From: Parvibaculum sp040216885
Lineage (GTDB): Bacteria; Pseudomonadota; Alphaproteobacteria; Parvibaculales; Parvibaculaceae
Direction of reading: 5' to 3'
Assembly: GCA_040216885.1 (NCBI GenBank)
Contig: JAVJOG010000018.1
Coordinates: forward strand, 1-64,000
DNA: 64,000 nucleotides
The notes below the pieces were generated by a model. It saw only the letters and a list, made by a program, of their open reading frames with translations. It was not told the DNA's origin and did not search any database. The translations under genes were made by a program, and so were the position numbers. Below are positions 36,155 to 46,100 of this stretch, one piece after another. Within the stretch, counting starts at the first letter, position 1. Every line of letters starts with the position of its first letter.

Positions 36155-37000
36155 ATGAAATTTGAGGGAACGAAGGATTACGTCGCCACCGACGACCTGC
36201 GTGTGGCGGTCAACGCGGCAATCACGCTGCAGCGTCCGCTGCTGGTCAAGGGCGAGCCCGGCACCGGCAAGACGGTGCTGGCCGAGGAAGTGGCGAGGGC
36301 GATCGACGCCGAACTCATCACCTGGCACATCAAGTCCACCACCAAGGCCCATCAGGGCCTTTACGAATACGACGCCGTCTCGCGCCTGCGCGACAGCCAG
36401 CTCGGCGACGAGCGCGTCAAGGACATCCGCAACTACATTTCCAAGGGCAAGCTCTGGGAGGCCTTCGAACGCAAGAAGCGCCCGGTGCTGCTGATCGACG
36501 AAATCGACAAGGCCGACATCGAGTTTCCGAACGATCTTCTGCAGGAACTCGACCGGATGGAGTTCTACGTCTACGAGACGAACGAATCCATCAAGGCCGA
36601 ACTCCGTCCCATCGTGATCATCACCTCGAACAACGAGAAGGAACTGCCGGACGCCTTCCTGCGCCGCTGCTTCTTCCACTACATCAAGTTCCCGGAAGAA
36701 GACACGATGCGCGCGATCATTGATGTCCACTTCCCCGGCCTCAAGGGCAAGCTTGTGCAGGAAGCGCTCAACATCTTCTACGAGATCCGCGAAGTGCCGG
36801 GTCTGAAGAAGAAGCCTTCGACCTCCGAACTGCTCGACTGGCTGAAGCTGCTGCTCTCGGAAGACATCTCGCCGGAAACGCTGCGCGAGAAGGACCCGAC
36901 CAAGCTGATCCCGCCGCTCCACGGCGCGCTGCTGAAAAACGAGCAGGACGTCCACCTCTTCGAGCGCCTCGCCTTCCTCGCCCGGCGCGAGAGAAACTGA
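36155..37000 (+). CDS. MoxR-type AAA+ ATPase
   Basis: MoxR ATPases act as chaperones that work with a VWA-domain partner to activate a target enzyme, often by metal insertion. The 281-residue protein has Walker A GEPGTGKTVLAEEVARAID, Walker B VLLIDEIDKADIEFPNDLL and sensor 1 IVIITSNNEKELPDAFLRR. AGGGGAAA before ATG 36155 fixes the start. The probable partner, a VWA protein, lies 1.5 kb downstream on the same strand, separated by a pseudogene and a reversed gene. A terminator follows at 37113. Confidence 0.9.
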   Translation: MKFEGTKDYVATDDLRVAVNAAITLQRPLLVKGEPGTGKTVLAEEVARAIDAELITWHIKSTTKAHQGLYEYDAVSRLRDSQLGDERVKDIRNYISKGKLWEAFERKKRPVLLIDEIDKADIEFPNDLLQELDRMEFYVYETNESIKAELRPIVIITSNNEKELPDAFLRRCFFHYIKFPEEDTMRAIIDVHFPGLKGKLVQEALNIFYEIREVPGLKKKPSTSELLDWLKLLLSEDISPETLREKDPTKLIPPLHGALLKNEQDVHLFERLAFLARRERN

Positions 37001-37112
37001 CTTCTTCTGTCTTCCCACCCGCCCGTCCGCCTTGGTGGACAAGCCACCAAGGAATAGGGCGGGTCGAAAAATCCATTCGGGTTTTTCGGGGCGGGGGAGC
37101 CACACGAACATC

Positions 37113-37145
37113 AAAGCCCGCGCCTCACACGCGCGGGCTTTTCTT
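37113..37145 (+). terminator. Terminator after the MoxR gene
   Basis: AAGCCCGCGC (37114-37123) pairs perfectly with GCGCGGGCTT (37131-37140) across a 7-base loop, followed by TTCTT. Confidence 0.85.
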
Positions 37146-37164
37146 ACGCCTAAAACAAAGTGTC

Positions 37165-37184
37165 ATTCCGGCGAAAGCCGGAAT
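37165..37184. repeat. Extragenic palindrome
   Basis: ATTCCGGC-GAAA-GCCGGAAT forms a perfect 8-bp hairpin with a GNRA-type loop, embedded in GTC-ATTCC...AATCCATGG. I recognise this arrangement as a common dispersed palindrome in alphaproteobacterial genomes. Confidence 0.65.
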
Positions 37185-37275
37185 CCATGGACCTCGCGGC
37201 CAGGACACGCCTCAAAGCATCTGGCCCCACCGCGAAAACAGTCGCACTCTCTCATCGGACATTTGGGAGAAAGAC

Positions 37276-37495
37276 GTGACGCCCCACGATCCGAACACCC
37301 TTGCCTTCTACGACGCGGAAGCGGAGGCCTATGCCGCGCGCGGCGACAGAAGCAATGTGAGCGGATCGCTTGGCCGCCGCCTGGGTCGCGGCGAGCGCAT
37401 ACTGGTCCGAAGTGGAGATCGGGGAAACCGGCGGCAGCGGCTATGATGGCAAGCCGACCGAGTGGCTTTTTCTGCGGGCGGTGAGGAACGAATAA
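37276..37495 (+). pseudogene. Remnant of a SAM-dependent methyltransferase gene with an internal deletion
   Basis: A GTG start with GGGAGAAA upstream encodes VTPHDPNTLAFYDAEAEAYA, the typical N-terminus of small class I methyltransferases. The frame then runs into an unrelated stretch and stops. From about 37376 another frame gives SEVEIGETGGSGYDGKPTEW, then LFLRAVRNE and a stop, the typical C-terminus of the same family. The middle, including the SAM-binding GxGxG region, is missing, probably several hundred bases. The two ends are out of frame, so the gene is dead. The deletion looks recent because both ends are still well preserved. Confidence 0.8.
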
Positions 37496-37870
37496 CGTCC
37501 CGCCCCGAAAAAACTTGTCCCCACCCTGTTATGAGCCCCCATCTTATGTGTACCGCCTTCAAGAGGGATGCTCCGGAGCGTCCATTGCATGAAGGACGGG
37601 CGGCGCCTGCGCCGCCGGGGAGGTAACGCACCCCGGCGCCCCGGGGCTCCCGATGCATGAAGGGCGCGGGCACTATGACCCGCTCGGCAAGACGGTTCCT
37701 CTTCGGACGAACCCGAAGCTGTTGGGTGGAAGAGGGCATCGGGGCAAAAACGTCGTGCGCGGAGTGTCTTCGGGCGCTCAAAAAACAAACAGAGTCGCGG
37801 TCGAAGTCACTCCGCGCCCCTCTATCTCTCGCCAAACCCGCGCACGCCTCGCGGGGCGGTTTCCGCGCGC

Positions 37871-38383
37871 CTAATCTTCCACTTCGGGCACGATCAGCGG
37901 CTCATCGCCCAGAAAATCCGCCAGATCCGCTGCCCGCTCCATCGTCGTTTCCGTCATGCAGGCCGCATACATTTGCAGATACATCGTCCCCATCGGCAGC
38001 AGGAAACGCTGGCAGCGCGCCTCGCGGTAGCGTTCCCAGGCGATGCCGCTGACCTCCACATAGTCGGTCAGCCGCTGGTCGTCGATCGCGAAAACGGCTT
38101 GTTCCCGCGCTTTTGCGACGCCCTCCCAATAGCCGAGCGCCGCCCCCTGGCACTGGTTCATCGCATGGGTCGTCCAGTCGCCGGCCTCCGCGCAACCCGT
38201 GAAATAGACGTCGCTGCACTGCTTCGGCGCATCGCCCCCCTCTTCCTCGCCCGACGCGGCGACGAGGCAGGCCTCGATTCGGGCTTCGGCCTCACCCTCG
38301 GCGAGATAAGGATTGTCCGTCGCCGCAGCGGACGCGCTAACCCCAAGCAAAAAAAGGAAAATTACTGGCAACACGCGGTCCAT
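37871..38383 (-). CDS. Secreted protein resembling LprI/DUF1311
   Basis: From the ATG at 38383, with GGAG 9 bases upstream, the protein has 170 residues and a signal peptide (MDRVLPVIFLFLLGVSASAA). The mature part has several cysteines (C-L-V near residue 38, CSDVYFTGCAEAG, MNQCQGAALGYWEG, ARCQRFLLP, AACMTETT). The pattern of MNQC followed by an aromatic helix resembles the DUF1311/LprI family of periplasmic lysozyme-inhibitor-like proteins. Function is not established. It lies between the MoxR and VWA genes on the opposite strand. Confidence 0.75.
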   Translation of the reverse strand: MDRVLPVIFLFLLGVSASAAATDNPYLAEGEAEARIEACLVAASGEEEGGDAPKQCSDVYFTGCAEAGDWTTHAMNQCQGAALGYWEGVAKAREQAVFAIDDQRLTDYVEVSGIAWERYREARCQRFLLPMGTMYLQMYAACMTETTMERAADLADFLGDEPLIVPEVED

Positions 38384-38461
38384 AAATGAACACTCCCGCC
38401 CCTTCATTCCGGGCACCATAAGCCCTAGACTGCACCCAAACGCCATTCAATCCTTTCGGGA

Positions 38462-39643
38462 ATGCCCATGTTCGTCCACTTCTTCCATGAACTCAAAAAA
38501 GCCAATGTGCCGGTCAGCCTGCGCGAATACCTGACCCTGCTCGAGGCGATCGACGCCGATGTCATCGAACGTCGCGTCGAGGACTTTTATTATCTCTCCC
38601 GCGCCGCGCTGGTGAAGGACGAACGCAATCTCGACAAGTTCGATGTCGTTTTCGGTCATGTTTTCAAGGGCCTGGAGCTGGTCGGCGACGGCGAGATCGC
38701 CAACATCCCGGAGGAATGGCTGAAGGCGCTGACCGAAAAATTCCTGACCGACGAAGAAAAGGCGCAGATCGAAGCGCTGGGCGGCTGGGAAAAGATCATG
38801 GAGGAGCTGCAGAAGCGCCTAGAGGAACAGAAGAAGCGCCATGAGGGCGGCAACAAATGGATCGGCACCGGCGGCACCTCGCCCTTCGGCGCCAATGGCT
38901 ACAATCCCGAAGGCGTGCGCATCGGCCAGAAGGAAGTCGGCCACGGCAAGGCGGTCAAGGTCTGGGACAAGCGCGAATACAAGAACCTGGACGACCAGGT
39001 CGAACTCGGCACCCGCAACATCAAGGTGGCGCTGCGCCGCCTGCGCCGCTTCGCCCGCGAAGGCGCGCCGACGGAACTCGACCTCGACGGCACCATCAAG
39101 GCGACCGCGCATCAGGGCTATCTCGACTTGATCATGCGCCCCGAGCGCCGCAACAAGATCAACGTGCTGATCTTTTTCGACATCGGCGGCTCGATGGACA
39201 GCCACATCAAGCTTTGCGAAGAGCTGTTTTCGGCGGCGCGCACCGAATTCAAGAATCTCGAATATTTCTACTTCCACAACTGCCTTTATGAAGGCGTATG
39301 GAAGGACAACCGCCGCCGCCATGCCGAAAAAATGTCGACTTGGGACGTGCTCCACAAATATCCGTCCGACTACAAAGTGATTTTTGTCGGCGACGCCACC
39401 ATGTCGCCTTACGAAATCACCTATGCCGGCGGTTCGGTCGAGCACTGGAACGAGGAGCCGGGCGGCATCTGGCTTGAACGCGTCAACCAGATCTATGAAA
39501 GCGCCATCTGGATCAATCCGATCCCCGAGCGCCACTGGGAATACACGCCCTCGCTGCAGATCATCAAGCAGATCATGGGCGAACGCATGTTCCCGCTGAC
39601 GCTGGAAGGTCTCGACCACGCGATGCGCGAGTTGAGCCGCTAG
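38462..39643 (+). CDS. VWA-domain protein, CoxE-like partner of MoxR
   Basis: The 393-residue cytosolic protein resembles the CoxE/VWA proteins that pair with MoxR ATPases. The N-terminal part has FFHELKKANVPVSLREYLTL. A basic and acidic middle (EELQKRLEEQKKRHEGGNKW) leads to a VWA-type domain with a degenerate MIDAS, INVLIFFDIGGSMDSHIKLC, and ends VNQIYESAIWINPIPERHWE. The likely partner is the ATPase at 36155. Its TAG overlaps the stop of the converging ABC ATPase gene in a shared CTAG. Confidence 0.88.
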   Translation: MPMFVHFFHELKKANVPVSLREYLTLLEAIDADVIERRVEDFYYLSRAALVKDERNLDKFDVVFGHVFKGLELVGDGEIANIPEEWLKALTEKFLTDEEKAQIEALGGWEKIMEELQKRLEEQKKRHEGGNKWIGTGGTSPFGANGYNPEGVRIGQKEVGHGKAVKVWDKREYKNLDDQVELGTRNIKVALRRLRRFAREGAPTELDLDGTIKATAHQGYLDLIMRPERRNKINVLIFFDIGGSMDSHIKLCEELFSAARTEFKNLEYFYFHNCLYEGVWKDNRRRHAEKMSTWDVLHKYPSDYKVIFVGDATMSPYEITYAGGSVEHWNEEPGGIWLERVNQIYESAIWINPIPERHWEYTPSLQIIKQIMGERMFPLTLEGLDHAMRELSR

Positions 39644-40341
39644 CGCCGCGTATCGCTGTCGATTCGTCCGTCGACCAGATGCACATTGCGGGGCGCGGAA
39701 TCTGCGAAGTCCTTGTCATGCGTCACCGCGACGACGGTGCGGCCCTGCTTTGCGGCAAGATCGGAAAAAATGCGCTGCACGATTTCACTGTTGCGCATGT
39801 CGAGATTTCCGGTCGGCTCGTCGGCGAGAATCACCGCCGGATCGTTCGCAAGCGCCCGCGCAACGGCCACACGCTGACGCTGCCCGCCCGACAGTTGATC
39901 AGGACGCTTCTTCGCCTGATCGTCGATCTCGAAATCCTTGAGCAGCGCCATGCCGCGCGCGTGAATTTCATCGTCGTCGAGTTTGCCAAGCCGCTGCATC
40001 GGCAGCGTCACGTTCTGCAGCACCGTGAATTCGGGCAGCAGGAAGTGAAACTGGAAAACGAACCCGAGCTTTGCGAGCCGCACATCGGCCAGCCGGTCGA
40101 GCGAGTAGCCCGACGTGTCGATGCCGTCGATCAGCACGCGGCCTTCGGTCGGCAGGTCGAGCAGCCCGAGCAGATAGAGCAGCGACGACTTGCCCGACCC
40201 GGACGGCCCGGTGACGCTGACGAATTCGCCGCGCCGGACGACAAGGTCGATGTCGCGCACCAGCGTCACAGGCACCGCCTCCTGCAGGATACGCGTCACG
40301 CCCTTGAGTTCGATGACCGGCGCCTCGCCGCCCGCGCTCAT
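39640..40341 (-). CDS. ABC transporter ATPase, LolD/MacB type
   Basis: This ATPase powers the permease encoded just upstream. From the ATG at 40341 the protein has 233 residues: Walker A SVTGPSGSGKSSLLYLLGLL, signature LSGGQRQRVAVARALANDP and Walker B AVILADEPTGNLD. Its start overlaps the permease stop (ATGA), fixing the start and implying coupling. Length and motifs match LolD and the ATPase half of MacB-like exporters. The adaptor gene two upstream favours an export role. Confidence 0.92.
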   Translation of the reverse strand: MSAGGEAPVIELKGVTRILQEAVPVTLVRDIDLVVRRGEFVSVTGPSGSGKSSLLYLLGLLDLPTEGRVLIDGIDTSGYSLDRLADVRLAKLGFVFQFHFLLPEFTVLQNVTLPMQRLGKLDDDEIHARGMALLKDFEIDDQAKKRPDQLSGGQRQRVAVARALANDPAVILADEPTGNLDMRNSEIVQRIFSDLAAKQGRTVVAVTHDKDFADSAPRNVHLVDGRIDSDTRR

Positions 40342-41588
40342 GTCGCACCCCGGATGATATCGACCGGTCGCACGGCCGCCGCCTTGCGCGCCGGGAACCA
40401 CGCGGCCACGACTGCCGAAAGCAGTGCGAAGAGCCCGCCGACACCAAACTGGAACGGACCCTTTTCGAGCGGCAGCTTCTGCGCGTCCATAAGGCCAGGC
40501 ACCGTTATTTCGACCGTGCCGAGCATCTGCAACAAAATGAGTCCCAGACCCCAGCCGAGAAACATTCCGATCAATCCGACGAAAAATCCCTGCACCAGGA
40601 ATATCCGCTCGATGTCGCCGGCGCGAAAGCCCATCGACATCAGGATCGCAATATCGCGACGCTTTTCCATCACGACCGTCGAGATGATGTTGAAAATGCC
40701 GAATGCGGCAACCGCCATGATCGCGCCGACGATCGAATAGGTGATGATGTTGCGGACGATGAAGAGCCCGAGGAAATCCCGATTGACCTCCTGCCAGGAT
40801 TCGGTGCGATAGCCCCAACGGCTTTCGAGCTGCGACGCATAATCCTCGGCCACATCGGGATCGGTTATCTTGATACGGATACGGTTGGCGATGAACGGCT
40901 TGTCGAGCAGCACCTGCGCGTCCTTGATCAGCATATAGGCCTGCCCCTCGTCGAGCAGCAAATTGCCCGTTCGGAAGATACCGACCACCTTCATCCGGCG
41001 AACAAGGCCGGCCGGCGAGACGACGGTTGCGAGATCGTCCATGCCGAGACCGAGGCGAACCGACATACCCTGGCCGATCACGATGCCTTGCGACGCCGTC
41101 TTGAGCCGCATCAGGCTACCTTCCACCATGTCGGATTCGATGGTGGTGAGAAAACGCTCCTTCTCCGGATCGATCCCGGCAACGCCGGCACTGGCATCCT
41201 TCGACGCATAGCGAATGATCGACTGCCCCATCAGCGCGGCTTCGGCGACGACGCCAGGCTGGCGCGAAAGTTCCTCGACCATCGCACCGTGGTTCTTGAT
41301 ACCACGGAGATATTCGCGCGGCTTGGTGTTGGTAAGTGTCACGGCGCCTTGCGGAAAGGCCATGAACACGGGCTGCGGCGCAGCCTCGCGAAATTCGTCC
41401 TTGATGGTGATATGCGGCGCATTGTCGAGCAGCCGCCGCACCATGTCCTGCTCGGATCCAGACATCAGCGCCGAGGTCGCGACGAAGAAACCGACACCGA
41501 GCGCCACACCCAGCGTCGAAACGAGAGTCTGGCGGCGCCGATGTTGGAGTTGCGCCGCCGCGATACCCATGCTGACGCGCCAGAGCAT
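40338..41588 (-). CDS. ABC transporter permease, FtsX/MacB type
   Basis: The 416-residue inner-membrane protein has one N-terminal helix region (LGVALGVGFFVATSALMSG), a large periplasmic domain, then three C-terminal helices (e.g. IITYSIVGAIMAVAAFGIFN and LIGMFLGWGLGLILLQML). The motif MEKRRDIAILMSMGFRAGDI before the second helix is typical of FtsX/LolC/MacB permeases. It lies between the adaptor (3-base gap) and the ATPase (overlap). The substrate is unknown. Confidence 0.9.
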   Translation of the reverse strand: MLWRVSMGIAAAQLQHRRRQTLVSTLGVALGVGFFVATSALMSGSEQDMVRRLLDNAPHITIKDEFREAAPQPVFMAFPQGAVTLTNTKPREYLRGIKNHGAMVEELSRQPGVVAEAALMGQSIIRYASKDASAGVAGIDPEKERFLTTIESDMVEGSLMRLKTASQGIVIGQGMSVRLGLGMDDLATVVSPAGLVRRMKVVGIFRTGNLLLDEGQAYMLIKDAQVLLDKPFIANRIRIKITDPDVAEDYASQLESRWGYRTESWQEVNRDFLGLFIVRNIITYSIVGAIMAVAAFGIFNIISTVVMEKRRDIAILMSMGFRAGDIERIFLVQGFFVGLIGMFLGWGLGLILLQMLGTVEITVPGLMDAQKLPLEKGPFQFGVGGLFALLSAVVAAWFPARKAAAVRPVDIIRGAT

Positions 41589-41591
41589 TGC

Positions 41592-42641
41592 CTACTCCCG
41601 GTCGGCGTCGTTCGGGCGGACGCGGTCGCCCGCGGCGATCCCCGCTGCCGGATTGACGACGATGGTGTCTTCGTCCGAAAGGCCAGACAGAATTTCGGTG
41701 TCCGTGTTGCCGACGGCGCCAAGCGTCACCGGCCGGAGTTCCACGCGCCCGCCCTCGACGGCCCAGACGGCGCCGCCCCTGATGGCCGACAGCGGCACGA
41801 GAAGCGCATTTTCCTCGCGACGCACGACGATATTGATCTCGGTCGTCATGCCGGAAGCGAGCGGCGTATCCCCGGGCAACTCGATATAAACGCGGTAGGT
41901 GCGCGCCACCGGATCGCCATGAGGCGTGATACCGCTGACCGTTCCCTCAAGCACCTCTCCGGCAAAGGCATCGGCCCGGATCAGCGCATCCTGTCCGCGC
42001 TCGACCTTCAGAATGTCCTCCTCGTCGACTTCTGCATCGATCTGCAGCGCCGCCGCGTCGCCGACCATGAAGAGGACCTGGCCCGGCTGCGCCATATCGC
42101 CGATCTTGAGCTGGTTTTCGGAACGCAGGATCGTCCCGGCAATGGGCGCGGTGATGAAGTGCTCGTCGAGCCGCGCCTGCGCACCCTGCAGCGCCGCGAC
42201 GGCCGCGGCATGTGCCGTTTCCATCTGGTCGAGAACGGCGGCGCTGACGTGCCCCGAGCGGCGCAACGTGCGGGTGCGTTCAAGTTCGGAAGCCGCGAGT
42301 TGCAGCCTAGCGCGAAGTTCCTGCACGCGGGAAATTTCCTCACGTGCGTCGATCACGGCAAGGACATTCCCGGCCTCGACGGTCGCACCCTCCCGCGCCA
42401 CCACTTCCGTCAACCGGCCGGAAATCTTGGTGCCGACCCGGGCATAGGAAATCGGCTCGACCGTTCCCGTGGCATAGACGGCCTCCACCGCCATTCCGCG
42501 CGTCGGCGCCGCCACCTGAACGGCAGGCGCACGCAGAAACAGGAAGTAGACCGCAAGCAATAGAAAGGCAACGAGCGCGATGCTGCCACCCCAGATCATG
42601 CGCTGTCGCAAAATGCCTCCGCCGCTCTTCGGGCTGTTCAC
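41592..42641 (-). CDS. Membrane-fusion (HlyD/MacA-type) adaptor
   Basis: Adaptors of this family bridge an inner-membrane exporter to the outer membrane. A GTG at 42641 gives VNSPKSGGGILRQRMIWGGS before the helix SIALVAFLLLAVYFLFLR. The ATG at 42599 would leave the helix without positive residues ahead of it, so I prefer GTG. The barrel-sandwich parts are VEPISYARVGTKISGRLTEV and ITAPIAGTILRSENQLKIGD, with a coiled coil between (about residues 115-175). It is first in the three-gene unit adaptor-permease-ATPase. The arrangement resembles DevBCA or MacAB exporters. Confidence 0.88.
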   Translation of the reverse strand: MNSPKSGGGILRQRMIWGGSIALVAFLLLAVYFLFLRAPAVQVAAPTRGMAVEAVYATGTVEPISYARVGTKISGRLTEVVAREGATVEAGNVLAVIDAREEISRVQELRARLQLAASELERTRTLRRSGHVSAAVLDQMETAHAAAVAALQGAQARLDEHFITAPIAGTILRSENQLKIGDMAQPGQVLFMVGDAAALQIDAEVDEEDILKVERGQDALIRADAFAGEVLEGTVSGITPHGDPVARTYRVYIELPGDTPLASGMTTEINIVVRREENALLVPLSAIRGGAVWAVEGGRVELRPVTLGAVGNTDTEILSGLSDEDTIVVNPAAGIAAGDRVRPNDADRE

Positions 42642-42725
42642 AGATGACGACTTATATAGCAGAGTCGACGGCAGCGCGCGCGCCGGAGCAACAGGCGCAA
42701 TATCGCATCGTGAAGGGGGAAAAAG

Positions 42726-43139
42726 ATGAACGGAAGAAGCGATATCGAGACAAGGGTGATCCGGGGCTTCGCCTGGGCCGACCTCGCAATCACCTTGCCA
42801 TTCGCCCTGCCCTTCATCGCCGAAGCGGTGATCTCGCTGATTTATTTCATCGACAGATGGCTCGGCTTCGACACGCCGTCGATCATGTTCGAGGCCGGCC
42901 CCTTCGGCCTGATGTTCGTCCATATCATGGGCGTGCTGGGCGTCGTCTGGGCCCTGACGCGGCTGCGCCGTCCGGAAGCCGACTTCGCGCGGATGGATGC
43001 CCGTGCGCGTCTCGCCGTGACGGCGCTGATCCTTTATGCGATTGCGCTGGGCGCAACGCCGGTGCTGTGGCTGTTCGTGATAAGCGAAGTCGCTGGCAGC
43101 GCGGCGCAGTTTGCGGTCCTGCGGAAGAAACGGGTTTAG
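42726..43139 (+). CDS. Small membrane protein of unknown function
   Basis: The 137 residues have three or four hydrophobic segments (FAWADLAITLPFALPFIAEA, PFGLMFVHIMGVLGVVWALT, TALILYAIALGATPVLWLFV) and charged ends (MNGRSDIETR, LRKKRV). I do not recognise the family. A GGGGGAAAAAG site precedes the ATG. It diverges from the adaptor gene, and its stop overlaps the dnaE2 stop (TTAG at 43136-43139). Confidence 0.75.
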   Translation: MNGRSDIETRVIRGFAWADLAITLPFALPFIAEAVISLIYFIDRWLGFDTPSIMFEAGPFGLMFVHIMGVLGVVWALTRLRRPEADFARMDARARLAVTALILYAIALGATPVLWLFVISEVAGSAAQFAVLRKKRV

Positions 43140-46100
43140 TGAAAGTCTCGGCTTTTCGGCACGAAGCGCGCGGCGCGCAGCCGCCGTTCTTCGTGCCGGG
43201 CCGTGACAACCTCACGCGGATCGTACGACGGTCGCTTCACCTCGTCGACCGGCGACAGCGCCGCTTCACCAATATCGCCGATCTCGGAGAGGCCCGCCAG
43301 TTCATGCGTCAGGTCTTCGAGCTCTTCGGCCACGACATGAACGACAATCCCTTCCTTCTGCACGCGACCCTTGACCAGCAGCAACCGTGACGTGATGACG
43401 ATGCGCCGCCGCGCCTCGAAAAGCTTCGGCCAGATGATGATATTGGCAATACCCGTTTCGTCTTCGAGCGTCGCGAAAATAACGCCGCTCGCCGTGCCCG
43501 GTCTTTGCCGTACCAGCACCAGCCCCGCCAGCGTCACGCGGCGGCCCGCCTCGATCGTCTTGAGCCCGGCATGAGGCATCGCGCCCCGCGCCGCAAAGCG
43601 CGACCGCAGGAAGGAAACCGGATGCGCCTTCAGCGACAGCCGTAGCATCGCATAGTCGAGCACCACATGCTCGCCGAGCGGCATGGCCGGCAACGCCACT
43701 TCTTCCTCGCACTGGAACCCGCCTTCTTCCAGCGCCGCGAACAGCGGCAGCGCGGCCGGCTGCTGGCCGGTACTCCCACCGCCATAACCGCCGAGCCCGC
43801 GCACCGCCCACAGCGCCGCCCGCCGGTCGAGCCCCAGCGAGCGGAACGCATCCGCGTCCGCCAGCCGCTCAACGACGCGCGGGCCGAGACCGGTCCTCAA
43901 CCAGAAGTGACGCACTGAATCGAAACCGCCGCTGCGCGCGTCCTCGACGATCCGGCCCGATGCCTCCTGAAACCCCTTCACCTGCCGGAAACCGAGCCTG
44001 ACGGCACACTTATCCCCGGCACGCTTTTCAAGCGTACAGTCCCAGTCGCTGTGATTGACGTCGACCTCCCGTATCTCGATGCCATGTTCCCGCGCATCGC
44101 GCACAAGCTGGGCGGCGGCATAAAAACCCATCGGCTGCGCATTGAGGATCGCCGCGCAGAACACATCCGGATAATGATGTTTGAGCCATGCGGAAACATA
44201 GGCCAGCAGCGCGAAGCTCGCGGCGTGACTTTCGGGAAAGCCATAATCGGCAAAGCCCTCGATCTGCTTGAAGCAGCGCTCGGCGAAATCGGCCTCGTAT
44301 CCGTTGGCTAGCATGCCCGCGATGAACTTGTCGCGATACATGCCGATCGTGCCGGACTTGCGGAACGTCGCCATGGCGCGCCGCAACTGGTCGGATTCGC
44401 CCGGCGTAAAACCCGCCGCGACAATCGCGATCTTCATTGCCTGTTCCTGGAATAGCGGCACGCCATAGGTCTTGCTCAGTACATCTTCCAGAACCTTGGA
44501 AGGGTAAGTGACCTCCTCTTTCCCATTTCGTCTTCGTAAATAAGGATGAATCATGTCGCCCTGAATGGGCCCCGGCCGGACGATCGCCACCTCGACCACG
44601 AGATCGTAGAAGCAGCGCGGTTGCAGCCGCGGTAACATTGACATTTGTGCGCGGCTCTCGACCTGGAAGACGCCGATGGCATCCGCCTCGCACAGCATGT
44701 CGTAGACGCCCTTGTCGTTCTGCGGCACATCGGCAAGTCCCATGCAAATGCCGTAATGTTTGTCGAGCAGGTTGAAGGCGCGCCGGATGCAGCTCAGCAT
44801 GCCGAGCGCCAGCACGTCGATCTTGAGGATGCCCAGCGTGTCGAGATCGTCCTTGTCCCACTCAACGAAAGTACGGTCGTCCATCGCCGCGTTCTGAATC
44901 GGCACCACGTCTTCGAGCGGCCCCTTGGTGATGACGAACCCGCCCACATGCTGCGAAAGATGGCGCGGAAACCCGATCAGCTCCCGCGCCAGCACCAGCG
45001 CCTGCTGCAAGTTCCTGTCGCCGGGATCGAGCCCGGCTTCGCGTGCATCCTTTTCCGAGATGCCGTTGTTCGACCAGCCCCATGTCGAGCGCGACAGCGC
45101 ATTGACGACATCCTCCGACAATCCGAAAACCTTGCCGACATCGCGAATGGCGCTGCGCGAACGATAGGAAATAACGGTCGCGGCAATACCCGCGCGATGC
45201 CGCCCGTATTTCGCGTAGATATACTGGATCACCTCCTCGCGCCGCTCATGCTCGAAATCGACATCGATGTCCGGCGGCTCGTTACGGTCTTTCGACACAA
45301 ACCGCTCGAACAGAAGATCGATCTCGGTCGGATTGACCGACGTGATGCCGAGACAGAAACAGACGGCGGAATTGGCGGCCGAGCCGCGCCCCTGGCAGAG
45401 AATCTTCTCTTGCCGCGCATAACGCACAATGTCGTGCACGGTCAGAAAGTATGGCGCGTATTTCATTTCACCGATCAGCGCCAGCTCATGTGCGATGGTC
45501 GCCTCGACCTTGGGGGCAATACCGTCGGGAAACCGCCTTGCGGCGCCCTCCCATGTCAGCCTTTCAAGAAGTTGCTGCGGGCTCTCATGCTCGGAAAAAT
45601 TGTCGGCCGGGTATTCGTAACGAAGTTCATCGAGCGAGAACATGCAGCGTGCAACGATGTCGCGCGTCGCGGCCAGCGCCTGCGGCGTATGAGCAAGCAG
45701 TCTTGCCATTTCCGCCCCGCTTTTGACATGCCGCTCGGCATTGGCCGCGAGCCGAAACCCCGCCTCCGCCAGGGTGCAATGCTCTCGGACGCAAGTCACG
45801 ACATCGGCCAGCGGTTTGCGGTCCGGCGTGTGGTAAAGCACGTCGTTGGTGGCGACGAGCGGAACGCCCGCCTCCCGCGCCATGCGGTCGAGAAGAACAA
45901 AACGGCGCTTGTCGTCGGCGCGGTAGAGCGGCGCGAGACCGAGCCAGACCGAACCTGGAAAGGCTTGCGCGAGCTGTGCAAACGACGCGGCGAAATCCTT
46001 GCCCGGCACGGGCGGCGGCATGGCGATGAAACATTGCCCCGCGCCATGCGCCAGCACATCGCCGAGCATCAGGTGACATTGTCCCTTGGCCGCGCGGCGG

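Larger units (their letters stand above)
37001..37870. other. 870-base gap with terminator, palindrome and a gene remnant
   Basis: The gap holds the moxR terminator (37113-37145), a dispersed palindrome (37165-37184) and a decayed methyltransferase gene (37276-37495). The last part (37496-37870) is GC-rich and open on both strands, but no frame looks like a protein I know. It has two related segments around GCATGAAGG (near 37588 and 37652), so it may be a non-coding repeat. Confidence 0.6.
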
